45,459 nucleotides of DNA from Alphaproteobacteria bacterium (lineage in GTDB: Bacteria; Pseudomonadota; Alphaproteobacteria; Rhodospirillales; Rhodospirillaceae), in assembly GCA_030835385.1 (NCBI GenBank), contig JAURPI010000028.1:1-45459 (forward strand), read 5' to 3'. A program made the translations under genes and the position numbers. Shown piece by piece: positions 1-9,738 of this stretch. The notes beneath the pieces were generated by a model, which had not been told where the DNA came from, did no database searches, and was given only the letters and a program-made list of their open reading frames with translations. Position 1 is the first letter of the stretch. Each line of letters opens with the position of its first letter.

Positions 1-470
1 ATTTTTCCGGCGGTCTCGCTGTCCAGTTGCCCCAGTGCTTCACCGAGGTCCACGTGGTCCCGGGGGGTGAAGTCGAATACGGCGGGATTGCCCCAGCGGC
101 TGAGTTCCACGTTGTCGTCTTCAGACAAACCGTTCGGCACGTCGTCATGCGGTAAATTGGGAATACCAAGCAACAAGGTCTGAATCTCGTCAGACATCGC
201 TTTCTGTTCACCTTCAAGCGCAGCCATTTCATCTTTCATAGCCGCGACGGCAGCCATGAGGTCAGCCGCATCGCCGCCTTCTTTTTTAACTTGGCCAATC
301 TTCTTTGAAGACTCATTTCGTTGGGCCTGCAGCGTTTGCAACTTTGTCAGTGTACTTCTGTTGCGCGCATCCAAATCAAGAACTGCCACTGACTGGGCCT
401 CTAACCCACGGCGCCCTAACCCAGCATCAAATGCCTCTGGGTTCTCTCTAATCCATTTCAAATCATGCAT
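1..470 (-). CDS. serS: Seryl-tRNA synthetase, N-terminal part (cut by window edge)
   Basis: Cytoplasmic enzyme that charges tRNA-Ser. Only about the first 156 residues lie in the window; the catalytic domain is beyond position 1. The ATG at 468-470 gives MHDLKWIRENPEAFD, the usual opening of alphaproteobacterial SerRS. It is followed by the charged helical arm (about residues 25-100, with QAQRNESSKKIGQ) that forms the tRNA-binding coiled coil, then the start of the core (LSRWGNPAVFDFTPRDHVDLGEAL). It is the last visible gene of the minus-strand operon, 91 bases after tatC. Family identity is firm; whether the gene is complete cannot be judged. Confidence 0.95.
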   Translation of the reverse strand, partial: MHDLKWIRENPEAFDAGLGRRGLEAQSVAVLDLDARNRSTLTKLQTLQAQRNESSKKIGQVKKEGGDAADLMAAVAAMKDEMAALEGEQKAMSDEIQTLLLGIPNLPHDDVPNGLSEDDNVELSRWGNPAVFDFTPRDHVDLGEALGQLDSETAGK

Positions 471-561
471 CGGAAACTGCGCCGCTCGGGATAAATCAAG
501 GTTGTAGCGGTTTATACGGAAGGACAGCCCAAGCGTCCATAAGGATCACCGACGGAAATCA

Positions 562-1383
562 TTAGGTCTCGTTGAAGTCCGTATCCTCAAAGGTGTCATC
601 CTCAGCGTCTTCAGCCCATGCTTCCTCGCGCTTACGCTCGATTATACGGCAGGCGTAAATACTAACTTCGTATAGAATCATCATTGGGATTGCTAAACCG
701 ATCTGACTGATAACGTCCGGTGGCGTCACGATAGCCGCGAAAACAAACACCCCGACAATGGCATATTTGCGCCGTTCGGCCAGACCATCTGCGGAGACAA
801 TGCCAACGCGGGCGAGAAGTACGAGCAAGACTGGTAATTGAAAACTGATCCCAAACGCCAGGATCAGCTTCATGACCAAACCAAGATATTCGCCGACCCG
901 CGCTTCTAGCTCGATGGGAAGAACACCCTCATCAACGCCCGTTTGAAAACCAAGCAAGAACCGCCACGCCATTGGCATAATGAAATAGTAAACAAACGAA
1001 GCCCCAGCGACGAACAAGACAGGGCTCGCCACCAAGAACGGAGCTAGAGCCCCTTTCTCATGCTTGTACAAACCGGGAGCGATAAACAGCCACAACTGGC
1101 TAGCAATAATCGGAAAGCTAATAAACAACGCGGCAAAAAAACCGACCTTTATCTGTGTGAAAAAGGCTTCCGTCAGCGCCGTATAAATCATGCGATTGGT
1201 GCCGCCGACTTCCATCATGATGTCGGCTAAGGGTCTAACCAAAAAACCATAAATCGGCTGAGCGACATAAAAGCAGGCAAAGAAGGCGCACAAAAACGCC
1301 AGGATAGTCCACACCAATCGCGTGCGCAGCTCCATCAAATGATCGAGCAGCGGCATTGTGTGGGAATCAGGATCCTCTGCCAT
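562..1383 (-). CDS. tatC: Twin-arginine translocase subunit TatC
   Basis: Inner-membrane core of the Tat system, which binds twin-arginine signal peptides of folded proteins. The 273 residues match usual TatC length. The N-terminus has the conserved MPLLDHLMELRTRL stretch near residue 10, followed by the expected series of hydrophobic segments and the conserved acidic/proline loop (FLLGFQTGVDEGVLPIELEARVGEY). The C-terminal tail is acidic, as often seen. It starts 5 bases after the tatB stop, so the two are probably translated together. A Tat substrate candidate, the aldo/keto reductase at 14135-15064, lies in the same window. Confidence 0.97.
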   Translation of the reverse strand: MAEDPDSHTMPLLDHLMELRTRLVWTILAFLCAFFACFYVAQPIYGFLVRPLADIMMEVGGTNRMIYTALTEAFFTQIKVGFFAALFISFPIIASQLWLFIAPGLYKHEKGALAPFLVASPVLFVAGASFVYYFIMPMAWRFLLGFQTGVDEGVLPIELEARVGEYLGLVMKLILAFGISFQLPVLLVLLARVGIVSADGLAERRKYAIVGVFVFAAIVTPPDVISQIGLAIPMMILYEVSIYACRIIERKREEAWAEDAEDDTFEDTDFNET

Positions 1384-1388
1384 GAGCC

Positions 1389-1949
1389 CTATGCGTTACC
1401 AGCAGCGGCAGGCGCGTCTTGTGCTGGCTCTGTGGTCGCGTTAACCGGTTCAGATTTTGGTGTCGCCGTCTCCACTTTAGCCTGTGTGGGAACAGACGGT
1501 TCTGTTGTTTGGTTTGGCGGTCCAACCTTGGTGGTTTCGGCTGCAGACGACGGAGCTGACTCAGGTTTGGGAGCTATCTGAGGAGGAGTACTTTTCCCCG
1601 GCGCCGCTGGGCTAGGTCCTGCAGCTGTTTTGATGTCTTGCACTTCTTTGCGAGCGTCAGCGAGAGTTGAGTCTATATCTCTGGTTAGATCGCCCGTGGG
1701 GTCCACGGCTTTCTCAATTATCGACCCCACGTCTTTGTTTTGGATTGAAGTGACCGTTTTGCGCACTTCATCCAAGTCAGCCTCACGAACGATCTCGTCC
1801 ATGTGACCTTGGAACTCTCCGGCAAGACGGCGGGCTTTGCGCATGAAACGTGCAATTGTGCGCATGGCGTACGGAAGCTCTTTGGGCCCAAGCACAAGAA
1901 CCAAAATCAGCCCAACAATTGAAAGCTCCCACCAGCCCATTCCGAACAC
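1389..1949 (-). CDS. tatB: Sec-independent translocase protein TatB
   Basis: Partner of TatC in the Tat receptor complex at the inner membrane. The protein (186 residues) starts MFGMGWWELSIVGLILVLVLGPKELP: one transmembrane helix with the glutamate at residue 8 and the GP hinge typical of TatB. An amphipathic helix rich in Arg/Lys follows (about residues 27-60), then a long Pro/Ala/Thr-rich tail of low complexity (about 110-186). It lies 35 bases after tatA. The tail is unlikely to be structured. The assignment as TatB rather than a second TatA rests on the GPKELP hinge, the length and the position between tatA and tatC. Confidence 0.95.
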   Translation of the reverse strand: MFGMGWWELSIVGLILVLVLGPKELPYAMRTIARFMRKARRLAGEFQGHMDEIVREADLDEVRKTVTSIQNKDVGSIIEKAVDPTGDLTRDIDSTLADARKEVQDIKTAAGPSPAAPGKSTPPQIAPKPESAPSSAAETTKVGPPNQTTEPSVPTQAKVETATPKSEPVNATTEPAQDAPAAAGNA

Positions 1950-1984
1950 GGTGTTCTACCTCACGCCTCAATAAAGACAGAGAC

Positions 1985-2221
1985 TTAGGCGCGCGATGAC
2001 GCTTCGTCTTTTTCCTTGGCCATGGTGGTCTCAGTGGCCTTTTCGTCATCGATAGCTTTCGACACGTCTGACGCTTCGGATTCCTCATCCTTCATGCCAG
2101 TTTTGAAAGCTTTGATGCCTTTAGCGACATCACCCATCAAGGCAGGAATTTTTCCCTTGCCGAACAACAGTAGAACTACGACCAGGACAACAATCCAATG
2201 CCAGATACTTAGCGTTCCCAT
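1985..2221 (-). CDS. tatA: Sec-independent translocase protein TatA
   Basis: Pore-forming, oligomerising subunit of the Tat pathway. I start it at the ATG at 2219-2221, giving [26 protein letters not shown], the standard TatA opening (78 residues). The open frame extends ten codons further upstream, but that extension has no family support. Visible parts are the membrane helix (about residues 5-20), the FGKGKIP hinge (TatA usually has FG at this point), an amphipathic helix ([16 protein letters not shown]) and a short acidic/basic tail. It opens the tatABC group within the long minus-strand operon. A gap of about 160 bases to scpB, without a clear terminator, could hold an internal promoter. 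Confidence 0.95.
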   Translation of the reverse strand: MGTLSIWHWIVVLVVVLLLFGKGKIPALMGDVAKGIKAFKTGMKDEESEASDVSKAIDDEKATETTMAKEKDEASSRA

Positions 2222-2382
2222 GTCTTTGATTCTCCATGCTTTTTCGCGCAATTTATCGTGTGATTATCGCAGAAATCGGGAATTCCCGCAATGGCACGCC
2301 TCTCCTGAGGCAGTACTTAGGGCTCAAAACCGGCTATCGCAAGCGAAAGTGGGCGTTAAAACCATTGTAGAAACAGATCTAT

Positions 2383-3216
2383 TTAGATCTCTTCCCTGGA
2401 TTCATCATCGTCGTCCGCACTTTCCTCGCCCGTATTTTCAACGGGCCCGGGGTCCTGCACCTTTGATTCAGGCGCCTCTTCGGCAGCCCCAACGGCTGGT
2501 TCGTCAGTCTCGGGCGCCTCGCCGTACTCAAGGGGTTCAAGTGCTTCATCGGACTCATCGGTATCAAACAGAAGAGTCTCGCCCTGTTCCGCCCGAGCAT
2601 TGTAAGCCGCTAGGCCTTGGCGACTGTCGAGCAGACCGGCGGCCTTAAGTTCTTCTATGCCTGGCAGGTCGTTGAGAGATTCCAAACCAAAGTGATCGAG
2701 AAAGGACTCTGAGGTTCCCCAGGTCATTGGTCGTCCAGGTGTGTGACGTCGTCCTCTAGGTTTAATCCACCCCTCTTCCAGCAAAATATCGATCGTGCCT
2801 TTGCTGATAACAACGCCACGGATCTCTTCAATCTCAGCCCGTGTCACAGGTTGGTGGTAGGCGATGATTGCCAAAGTTTCTGTGCCTGCTCGCGACAGCT
2901 TCCGCGGAACCATCTTCTCGAGCTTAAGGAGGTCACCCAGGTCTGGCGCTGTGCGGAAGTACCACCGGTTTCCTGCGCGGGTGAGTTCAACACCACGCCC
3001 TTTGTACATCTCTTTGATCTTGCCAAGCAGGCTGGGGATATCGACCCCATCGCCCAGACGTTCTGCGATCATCTTTTCAGTCACAGCAGTAGCTGAGGCA
3101 AAGAGTAATGCTTCAACAAGCCGCAAGTTTTCATCGATTGCGGTCACATCACCTTCGTCATTTTCGGCAACAAGCTCGACTACCTCAGACTCACTTGCAG
3201 CGTCAGAAACGGTCAT
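2383..3216 (-). CDS. scpB: Segregation and condensation protein B
   Basis: Kleisin-interacting subunit of the SMC-ScpAB condensin that compacts and segregates the chromosome. The 277-residue product has the two winged-helix region of ScpB at about residues 25-190, including LRLVEALLFASATAV, AGTETLAIIAYHQPVTRAEIEEIRGV and GRPMTWGTSESFLDHFGLESLNDLPGI. After about residue 215 there is an acidic, low-complexity tail ending in SADDDDESREEI. The start overlaps the scpA stop by 4 bases (ATGA), indicating translational coupling. Confidence 0.96.
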   Translation of the reverse strand: MTVSDAASESEVVELVAENDEGDVTAIDENLRLVEALLFASATAVTEKMIAERLGDGVDIPSLLGKIKEMYKGRGVELTRAGNRWYFRTAPDLGDLLKLEKMVPRKLSRAGTETLAIIAYHQPVTRAEIEEIRGVVISKGTIDILLEEGWIKPRGRRHTPGRPMTWGTSESFLDHFGLESLNDLPGIEELKAAGLLDSRQGLAAYNARAEQGETLLFDTDESDEALEPLEYGEAPETDEPAVGAAEEAPESKVQDPGPVENTGEESADDDDESREEI

Positions 3217-4025
3217 GAAGACTCCAAAGAATCAGGCCGATTGGCCGGCTTCAAATAAATTGGGGAAAAAGCTCCACCATCCTGCCGGATATCCGCCTTC
3301 CCCTGTCGAACCAGCTCTAGTACAGCCAGCAAAGTTGTGCTGACAGCTGACCGGCGCTTGAACGGCGATAGATGCTCCTGAGGCAGGAAAGACATCATGG
3401 TGGTCCAGTCGGGGACGTTGGGGAGAATATCCCGCAGACGCTCGATTGCGTCGTCGATGGAGTACAGGTCCATTGGCTCGATTTCAAGGGCCGTTGGCAC
3501 TCCTTCTTGACGGCAGCGGGCGTAACCTCGAAGCAGGTCATAAAGCGAGATGTCATAGACAGACGTGTAGGAAACCGGCAGACCTTCAGGATCGCCACGG
3601 GTGAAGAACGCCTGTCCTTTAAGTGGTAATTCCATCAGCTTTTTGCCCGCATCCTGCATGGATTGCAGGCGCAGAAGCTGCCATCGCAGCGCATCTGCCA
3701 TTTCTGATGCAGAGGGCTCTTCCTCCTCTTCGCGAGGCAGGAGAATTTTCGATTTCAGGTAAGCCAACCAAGCAGCCATCACGAGGTAATCAGCGGCCAA
3801 CTCTAGGTATTGAGAGCGAGCGGCCTCGACGAATGCGAGATATTGCTCCGCAAGGTCGAGAATAGAGATGTGGATGAGGTCAACTTTCTGATCGCGCGCA
3901 AGCGTTAACAGTACGTCGATAGGTCCTTCAAAACCGCCGAGGTTGAGAACCAGATCAGACGACACAACAGCAGATTCCGGCCGTTGTTCGGGTTCGTCTT
4001 CTTGAAATGGTGGACGTTCGTCCAT
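3213..4025 (-). CDS. scpA: Segregation and condensation protein A
   Basis: Kleisin subunit bridging the SMC heads in bacterial condensin. I start it at the ATG at 4023-4025 (MDERPPFQEDE, 270 residues). An upstream extension of 28 codons reads as arginine/cysteine-rich sequence unlike any ScpA and would run into the protease gene. Conserved parts include LVLNLGGFEGPIDVLLTLARDQKVDL (N-terminal SMC-neck-binding region), YLVMAAWLAYLKSKILLP and, near the C-terminus, the winged helix STTLLAVLELVRQGKADI. It is 17 bases after the M50 protease stop and overlaps scpB. Confidence 0.96.
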   Translation of the reverse strand: MDERPPFQEDEPEQRPESAVVSSDLVLNLGGFEGPIDVLLTLARDQKVDLIHISILDLAEQYLAFVEAARSQYLELAADYLVMAAWLAYLKSKILLPREEEEEPSASEMADALRWQLLRLQSMQDAGKKLMELPLKGQAFFTRGDPEGLPVSYTSVYDISLYDLLRGYARCRQEGVPTALEIEPMDLYSIDDAIERLRDILPNVPDWTTMMSFLPQEHLSPFKRRSAVSTTLLAVLELVRQGKADIRQDGGAFSPIYLKPANRPDSLESS

Positions 4026-4042
4026 GGTTTGGGCGATCTCCC

Positions 4043-4714
4043 TTAGATCAATCCGGCCAGATAGGCGATTGCAGTGATCACGGCGTCGACAACAGGCAAA
4101 ACCACCCACTCGAAGGGCCGGATCGGTACATCGATCAGGGAACCAAACCAGGGCAGACCAATGAGGATACCGATAATCAGGACCATGCCGTATTTTTCAA
4201 GCCGCGCCAAGCTTCGAGCGGCGCCAATCGGTAGAAGCCCGACAGCGATCCGCCCACCGTCTAATGGCGGCAGAGGAATCAAATTAAAAACAAACAGTAT
4301 CGCATTGAGAAATAAGCTGTTTCTTAAAGTATCAAAGGCCCATTCAGCGGTGCCCACAGGAAGTTCTGGGACAACATAAATTAACCGCGCAGAAAGCAAC
4401 GCCAAGAACAAATTGACCGCTGGTCCGGCTGCTGCCACCCAGACCATATCCCGCCTCGGATTGCGCAATCGCCCAAAGTCCACGGGAACTGGCTTGGCCC
4501 AGCCAAAGACAAAGGGCGCTCTAGAGAAAATTAGAATGGCGGGCAGTATAAATGTTCCGACAGGATCAACATGTCTGAACGGGTTCAGTGAAACACGGCC
4601 CTGCTCTTTGGCTGTGCGATCCCCCAAATATATCGCCGCATAGCCATGAGCCGCCTCATGAAGCGTGATCGCCAGCAGTGCGGGAAGAACCCAGGTCGAA
4701 GCGGTATAGAGCAT
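4043..4714 (-). CDS. Site-2-protease-type (M50) membrane metalloprotease
   Basis: Intramembrane zinc protease of the M50/SpoIVFB-YwhC type (223 residues). The active site HEAAH (His19, Glu20, His23) lies in the first membrane helix. The third zinc ligand is in NLIPLPPLDGGRI (Asp152) of a later helix. There are about five or six hydrophobic segments and no PDZ domain, so this is the short form rather than RseP. It sits 11 bases after nagZ and just before scpA, a position I know from many alphaproteobacterial operons. The substrate is unknown; nothing nearby looks like an anti-sigma factor. Confidence 0.9.
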   Translation of the reverse strand: MLYTASTWVLPALLAITLHEAAHGYAAIYLGDRTAKEQGRVSLNPFRHVDPVGTFILPAILIFSRAPFVFGWAKPVPVDFGRLRNPRRDMVWVAAAGPAVNLFLALLSARLIYVVPELPVGTAEWAFDTLRNSLFLNAILFVFNLIPLPPLDGGRIAVGLLPIGAARSLARLEKYGMVLIIGILIGLPWFGSLIDVPIRPFEWVVLPVVDAVITAIAYLAGLI

Positions 4715-4725
4715 CGTGCGACTGC

Positions 4726-5769
4726 TTACGCCGCAACTTCGAGCAGGGACGCAACTTCAAAGGAGGCGTCTGTCCGGTCGATCTCCACACGTGGAGCCCC
4801 TCGGTACCTATCGAGCGCCTCCATAGCTTGATATGCATGATCAGATAACACACTCGATCCAGCAGCAACCTGCTCCATCTCTGGTAGGTCTCCGCTGCAG
4901 TGCAAAGCCGCGTCACACCCAGCCTCAATACATGCCGCTGTCAGTTCCTCAAATGAGCCATTGAGAGCTTTCATACCAAGATCATCGCTCATCAATAGGC
5001 CGTCAAAGCCGATCTGCGTTCTAATCACGTCTGAAACGACCCTCGTTGAAAGCGTTGCGGTATTCCCCTGGTCAAAGGCTTGGTAGACCACATGCGCCGT
5101 CATTGCCGCGACCGGCATCTGGGCAACAGCCTGAAAAGGTACAAGGTCACTACTGGCCAAGGCCTTCTCGGGAGCGTCAACCACTGGCAACTCCTTGTGG
5201 CTATCGACCCCTGCCCGGCCATGACCCGGCAGGTGCTTAATGACGGGCACAACGCCGGCATCAATCAAGCCCTCACACGCAGAGGCCGCCAACGCGGCCA
5301 CGACCTCTGGGTCTTCAGACAAGGCGCGATTGCCAATAACATCGTGGGCTCCGGGCACGGGGACATCCAAACAGGGCGCGCAATCAACATCGATGCCCAA
5401 ATCAGCCAGTTCTACGCCAATCGCCTGCATGTTGATGCGCAAAGCCTTCGCCGCCCGTTCCGGGTCGTGAGCGTATAGGTCACCAAATTGGCGCAGGGGC
5501 GGTGCTGACCGCCAGTGCGGTGGCCGTAGGCGTTGTACGCGACCGCCTTCTTGGTCAATCAATACTGGCGCGTTACGCCCTACGCATGCACGAAGCTCCG
5601 AGACCAGCGCACGAACCTGATCCGGCGTTTCGACATTTCTCGCAAAAAGAATAAAGCCAAGGGGATCGCTTGCTTTAAAGAGCGCCCGTTCTGCCTCGGT
5701 CAGTGTTAGTCCTGAGCAGCCGAAAATAACAGCGCTGGGACGGCTTCCAGGACTAGTCGTTGCGGACAA
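4726..5769 (-). CDS. nagZ: Beta-N-acetylhexosaminidase (glycoside hydrolase family 3)
   Basis: Cytoplasmic enzyme that removes GlcNAc from peptidoglycan fragments during cell-wall recycling. The family motif KHLPGHGRAGVDSHKELP is present, with the Asp/His of the mobile catalytic loop, as are VLIDQEGGRVQRL and the later MSDDLGMKAL carrying the nucleophile aspartate. The start is uncertain. A TTG at 5767-5769 gives a normal-length N-terminus ([19 protein letters not shown]) and overlaps the SPOR gene by 17 bases. A GTG at 5826 would add 19 residues and overlap by 74 bases. No ATG is available in between. Function is confident, start is not. Confidence 0.92.
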   Translation of the reverse strand: MSATTSPGSRPSAVIFGCSGLTLTEAERALFKASDPLGFILFARNVETPDQVRALVSELRACVGRNAPVLIDQEGGRVQRLRPPHWRSAPPLRQFGDLYAHDPERAAKALRINMQAIGVELADLGIDVDCAPCLDVPVPGAHDVIGNRALSEDPEVVAALAASACEGLIDAGVVPVIKHLPGHGRAGVDSHKELPVVDAPEKALASSDLVPFQAVAQMPVAAMTAHVVYQAFDQGNTATLSTRVVSDVIRTQIGFDGLLMSDDLGMKALNGSFEELTAACIEAGCDAALHCSGDLPEMEQVAAGSSVLSDHAYQAMEALDRYRGAPRVEIDRTDASFEVASLLEVAA

Positions 5770-6667
5770 CCAGGCACCCCACGTTTTCAGCAGCCAAAGA
5801 CTGACATAGTTTCTCTGCAGACCCACGGTCTTTCAGCGGTCCGGCTCTGAGGCGATAGAAAATCCCACGTTCTCCAAGATCGATACGAACGATCTTCTGG
5901 CTATAGCTGCCCAGCAGATTAGCGTGGCGGGAACTCACCCGCTTCCATTCTCCTTCTGCCGCCTCCTGGGACCTCAACGCCGCTATCTGAATCAGGTAGT
6001 CGCCAGACAGGGCTGCGACCATGCTCTCTAGAGTCTGCTCTGGTGGTTCTGGAGCAGCGGCGACGGCTGGTTGAGCCGGTGCAGGTTCTGGAGCAACCAC
6101 GACCGGTTCTGGTGTAGGAACAGGCGCCGGCGATACTGCTGGTGGCGCGGCGACAACCGCGGGCGCAGAAACCGGCTCAGGCTCAGAAACGGGTTCAGGA
6201 GTTGGTTCAACCGCTACTTCAGGTGCCGGTTCAGGTGTCGGTGTTACGGCAACAACTGGCTCAGGCGCTTTTGGGGTTTCAGGCGGAGGCAATATGTTTT
6301 CCGCACCTGGGGCGCTTGAGGCACCGCCGACACGCTCATAGACCAACTTGTCTTGGTTCTCGACCTGCATGCCGCCTGGGTCTTTCGGTCGAACTTTGTA
6401 GGGTTCAGGTTCTGCGACAATCAGCGGTGTCCGGCCGCCTTCTGTTTCACTGCCCGGACCAAATACCGTCCAAGCGGCAAAGCCGGCTATGACCGCCCCT
6501 GCAACCACACCAACAACCAACCCAATGGTTCGGCCTCGTCCGCCAGCTTGGTCGCGGCCATAATATTCATCATCAAAGACAGGGTCTGTGAATGATCCGC
6601 CACTGTCATCTTTGCCGTCACTCTGGCGTAACGGCTGCCGCAAGAAATGCTCAAGATGGGATGTCAT
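5753..6667 (-). CDS. SPOR-domain cell-division/peptidoglycan-binding membrane protein
   Basis: Predicted bitopic inner-membrane protein of 304 residues. It has a short cytoplasmic part, one membrane helix at about residues 47-68 ([20 protein letters not shown]) and a long Pro/Glu/Val/Ala repeat linker (about 130-215, many PEP and PVV repeats). A SPOR domain occupies about 222-304 ([20 protein letters not shown], ending [20 protein letters not shown]). SPOR domains bind glycan strands lacking stem peptides, often at the septum. The stop overlaps the nagZ start and the start overlaps the argS stop by 4 bases. The repetitive linker generates arginine-rich false ORFs on the other strand. Confidence 0.92.
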   Translation of the reverse strand: MTSHLEHFLRQPLRQSDGKDDSGGSFTDPVFDDEYYGRDQAGGRGRTIGLVVGVVAGAVIAGFAAWTVFGPGSETEGGRTPLIVAEPEPYKVRPKDPGGMQVENQDKLVYERVGGASSAPGAENILPPPETPKAPEPVVAVTPTPEPAPEVAVEPTPEPVSEPEPVSAPAVVAAPPAVSPAPVPTPEPVVVAPEPAPAQPAVAAAPEPPEQTLESMVAALSGDYLIQIAALRSQEAAEGEWKRVSSRHANLLGSYSQKIVRIDLGERGIFYRLRAGPLKDRGSAEKLCQSLAAENVGCLVVRND

Positions 6668-8439
6668 CGCATCTCCTTCACTGGCTCAACGCCAAACACA
6701 TCCAAACCAGACGCTATCACCACCGCAACCGACCGAACAAGCGCGAGCCGCGCCAATGACCGCTCCGGTTGATCTGGCAGCAAGAACCGCATTTCGGCAT
6801 CGTCATTGCCGCGGTTCCACAAGGCGTGGAGCTGAGCAGCCAAGTCATAGAGGTAAAACGCAATGCGATGGGGTTCATGAGCCACCGCCGCGGCGTCAAT
6901 CGTCCTGGGCCAGGATGCCACGGAACGCATCATCGCCAACTCGTCCGTATCCGAACATTGGGAGAGGTCCGCCGAGGCCAGAGCATCATCGGACAGATCT
7001 TGGCCAGGAAGCACCTCAGCTGCATGACGAAACACTGAATGAATGCGCGCGTGAGCGTATTGAACATAGAACACCGGATTATCCCGCGATTTCTCGGTTA
7101 CCTTGGCGAAATCAAAATCGAGCGGTGCGTCGTTCTTACGGGTCAACATGATGAAACGCACGACATCTTTGCCAACCGCATCTATCAGATCACGCAACGT
7201 CACAAACTTGCCAGCACGTTTTGACATCGTGACCGGCTCGCCGTTATCGAACAGCTTAACCAACTGACAGATTTTGACGTCTAGACTTCCTTTGTCTGCC
7301 GACAACGCTTTCACGCCTGCTTGCATGCGTTTCACATAGCCACCGTGATCCGCGCCCCAAACATCGATCATCTCAGTGAAGCCACGATCAAACTTATCGC
7401 GGTGGTAAGCTACATCTGACGCGAAGTAGGTCCAGGACCCGTCTGACTTCTTAAACGGTCGGTCGATATCGTCACCAAACTCGCTCGCCTTAAACAGTAA
7501 TTGCGGACGCGGCTCCCAGTCGTCTAGCTTTTTGCTTTTTGGCGGTTCCAAGACACCTGTGTAAACCAATCCATCTTTCTCGAGGTCGGCGATAGCCCGG
7601 TCCACTTGGCCGGCATCTACTAAGGCCCGCTCTGAGGTAAAGACGTCCTGCGCGATGCCCAATGCGGCCAAATCTGCACGGATCATGTCCATCATCGAAG
7701 CGATGGCAAACTCACGCAATGGAACCAGCCATTCTTGTTCTGACAGGTCAGCCCACTTGTCCCCATCTCTATCTGCGAGAACACCAGCAGCGTCTTTTAG
7801 ATAGTCGCCGGCGTATTCGACCTCACCGGCTTCAGCCGCTGCAGCAAAATCCTCCGCACTCTTTTTGCCAAGTGCTTCCAGGTATCGAAAGTGCAAAGCC
7901 CGCGCCAAGGAGTCGACCTGAGCGCCCGCATCATTAACGTAAAATTCTTTGGTAACCGCATAGCCCGCTTTGGCTAGCAGGGCCGCCAGGGCATCACCGA
8001 ACACCGCACCTCTGGCATGACCGACATGCAGTGGACCTGTCGGGTTAGCCGAAACATATTCGACATTGACGGGAGTCTGGTCCCCCAACTCACTGTCACC
8101 GTATGCGATACCTGCGTTAAGCACGTCAGACACCACACCCTGCCATACAGACGGCTTAAGCTGCATGTTGATAAACCCAGGGCCAGCGATGTCTGCAGAT
8201 ACGATGCCGTCAGCGTTTAATAACCGCCCCACAATTTTCTCCGCCACGTCTCGCGGCTTCATCTTTGCCGGCTTCGCCAGCACCATCGCCGCGTTGGTTG
8301 AGATATCTCCGTGGGACGCATCGCGGGGTGGCTCAGCCGTTATGGCATCCAACTTAAGATCAGAAGGCAAACCACCATCAGCAACTTCGGCCTCAATGGC
8401 TTCAATCACTTGGCTTCTAATGACAGTAAAAACGTTCAT
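6664..8439 (-). CDS. argS: Arginyl-tRNA synthetase
   Basis: Class I aminoacyl-tRNA synthetase for arginine (591 residues, normal length). The N-terminal additional domain (about 1-110) is followed by [20 protein letters not shown] with the HIGH-type motif HVGH at 138-141. The KMSKS-like loop reads [11 protein letters not shown], the reduced form common in ArgRS. The C-terminal anticodon-binding helical domain ends the protein ([18 protein letters not shown] onward). It overlaps dgt and the SPOR gene by 4 bases each (ATGA junctions), so all three are probably translationally coupled. Confidence 0.97.
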   Translation of the reverse strand: MNVFTVIRSQVIEAIEAEVADGGLPSDLKLDAITAEPPRDASHGDISTNAAMVLAKPAKMKPRDVAEKIVGRLLNADGIVSADIAGPGFINMQLKPSVWQGVVSDVLNAGIAYGDSELGDQTPVNVEYVSANPTGPLHVGHARGAVFGDALAALLAKAGYAVTKEFYVNDAGAQVDSLARALHFRYLEALGKKSAEDFAAAAEAGEVEYAGDYLKDAAGVLADRDGDKWADLSEQEWLVPLREFAIASMMDMIRADLAALGIAQDVFTSERALVDAGQVDRAIADLEKDGLVYTGVLEPPKSKKLDDWEPRPQLLFKASEFGDDIDRPFKKSDGSWTYFASDVAYHRDKFDRGFTEMIDVWGADHGGYVKRMQAGVKALSADKGSLDVKICQLVKLFDNGEPVTMSKRAGKFVTLRDLIDAVGKDVVRFIMLTRKNDAPLDFDFAKVTEKSRDNPVFYVQYAHARIHSVFRHAAEVLPGQDLSDDALASADLSQCSDTDELAMMRSVASWPRTIDAAAVAHEPHRIAFYLYDLAAQLHALWNRGNDDAEMRFLLPDQPERSLARLALVRSVAVVIASGLDVFGVEPVKEMR

Positions 8440-9626
8440 GGCGATAAGCCGGGTCCAAACAATCGAGTGTGTTCTGCAAGGGCAAACCGATCGGTCATTC
8501 CTGCAATATAGTCAGCGACGCGACGCGCGGTTTTCATGCCTCCAGACCCATCAATTTGTCCATGCCAGGCACTTGGCAATTGATCCGGCTCGCGGTGCAG
8601 ATACGCGAATAGATCGTGGACGACCTGATGAGCTTGTTCCGTCATGCGGGTGACGCGGTCATGCCGGTACATATTGGGAAATAGAAAACCCTTCAAGGCT
8701 TTATCGTTCTCGGTCATTTCAACTGAGAAATCCACCAGAGGCCTGTCGAGGTCGTGAACATCGCTCAAACTAGACGGTCCGAGTGAAACCATGCGGCGTT
8801 GAGACTCAAGGTAGACGTCGTTCACCATAACGCCAATCAGTCGACGCACAATTTCGTGGACACGGCGCGACTCATCCAAGTCCGGGAAATCACGTTCAAC
8901 TTCGATGACAATCGGCCCCACCAACGGAAGGTGCTTGAGATCATCCAGAGAAAACAATTCGGCATTGAGCCCGTCATCAATATCGTGAGCGTTATATGCG
9001 ATATCGTCGGCCACAGCCGCCACTTGCGCCTCGGCTGAAGCGAATTTACCCAGTTCAAGATCGTGGTCCGCCACATACTCGGTCACGGCCAAGGGAATTG
9101 CATCAACGTCATCTGGTCCTTGCAGCGGCCCATTGTGTTTAACCAAGCCCTCTAGGGTTTCCCATGTGAGATTGAGGCCATCAAAACCCGGGTAGCGGTG
9201 TTCCAGCTTGGTGAGTATGCGCAAGGCCTGGGCGTTATGGTCAAACCCGTTGTAGGGCGCCATGCACTCCTGCAACGCATCCTCCCCAGCATGACCGAAA
9301 CAGGTGTGACCAAGATCGTGAGACAAAGCCAGCGTTTCAGCTAAATCTTCATTGAGTCCCATAAACCGGCTGACAGAACGAGAAATCTGCGCCACCTCTA
9401 GGCTATGGGTCAGACGTGTCCGGTAATTGTCTCCCTCATGGTAGACGAAAACCTGTGTCTTATACTTAAGTCGTCGAAACGCACTGGAGTGAATAATGCG
9501 ATCGCGATCCCTCTGAAAAGCTGACCGGGTTTCGGCCTCCGGTTCAGAGTGGAGACGCCCCCGCGATTTGGCTGGATCGGCGGCAATTGGGGCCAAAGAG
9601 CCCTGCACGGAAGAGAGAGCAGTCAT
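8436..9626 (-). CDS. dgt: Deoxyguanosinetriphosphate triphosphohydrolase-like protein
   Basis: HD-domain dNTP triphosphohydrolase (396 residues), converting dNTPs to nucleoside and triphosphate. The metal-binding motif is visible: His74 in [10 protein letters not shown], His103-Asp104 in ALSHDLGH, and a later Asp in [16 protein letters not shown]. The N-terminal [27 protein letters not shown] stretch is typical of the family. It is the first gene of the minus-strand operon, so the operon promoter should lie in the 112-base gap to erpA. The subfamily is the one usually annotated 'Dgt-like, type 2'. Its true nucleotide preference is not readable from the sequence. Confidence 0.95.
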   Translation of the reverse strand: MTALSSVQGSLAPIAADPAKSRGRLHSEPEAETRSAFQRDRDRIIHSSAFRRLKYKTQVFVYHEGDNYRTRLTHSLEVAQISRSVSRFMGLNEDLAETLALSHDLGHTCFGHAGEDALQECMAPYNGFDHNAQALRILTKLEHRYPGFDGLNLTWETLEGLVKHNGPLQGPDDVDAIPLAVTEYVADHDLELGKFASAEAQVAAVADDIAYNAHDIDDGLNAELFSLDDLKHLPLVGPIVIEVERDFPDLDESRRVHEIVRRLIGVMVNDVYLESQRRMVSLGPSSLSDVHDLDRPLVDFSVEMTENDKALKGFLFPNMYRHDRVTRMTEQAHQVVHDLFAYLHREPDQLPSAWHGQIDGSGGMKTARRVADYIAGMTDRFALAEHTRLFGPGLSP

Positions 9627-9674
9627 GTCCGGAACCTACCGGAGGGCGCTTTATCAAGCAATCTGCGGGTTTAC

Positions 9675-9703
9675 TTGAAGATTGGTTCCAAGAGACCTAG
9701 ATT
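9675..9703 (+). promoter_or_regulatory. Candidate promoter of erpA
   Basis: TTGAAG (9675-9680) and TAGATT (9698-9703) are separated by 17 bases, a good sigma-70-type match 35 bases before the erpA start. It lies in the 112-base divergent gap shared with the dgt operon. No clear Fe-S regulator site was recognised by eye. Confidence 0.5.
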
Positions 9704-9738
9704 AGCTCTACTTCGGGTCAACCAGACAAAGATCGAAG

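Noticed and set aside
2222-2251. Ten-codon N-terminal extension of TatA
   Set aside because: TatA begins at the short N-tail before the membrane helix; the ATG at 2219-2221 fits.
2016-2648. 210-codon plus-strand ORF across tatA and scpB
   Set aside because: Antisense shadow over two well-supported genes; low-complexity Ser/Arg product.
4026-4109. 28-codon N-terminal extension of ScpA
   Set aside because: It is Arg/Cys-rich, unlike ScpA, and would overlap the protease gene; ATG at 4023-4025 fits the family.
6071-6319. Plus-strand arginine/tryptophan-rich ORF
   Set aside because: It is the reverse reading of the Pro/Ala/Glu repeat linker of the SPOR protein; no start site or family support.
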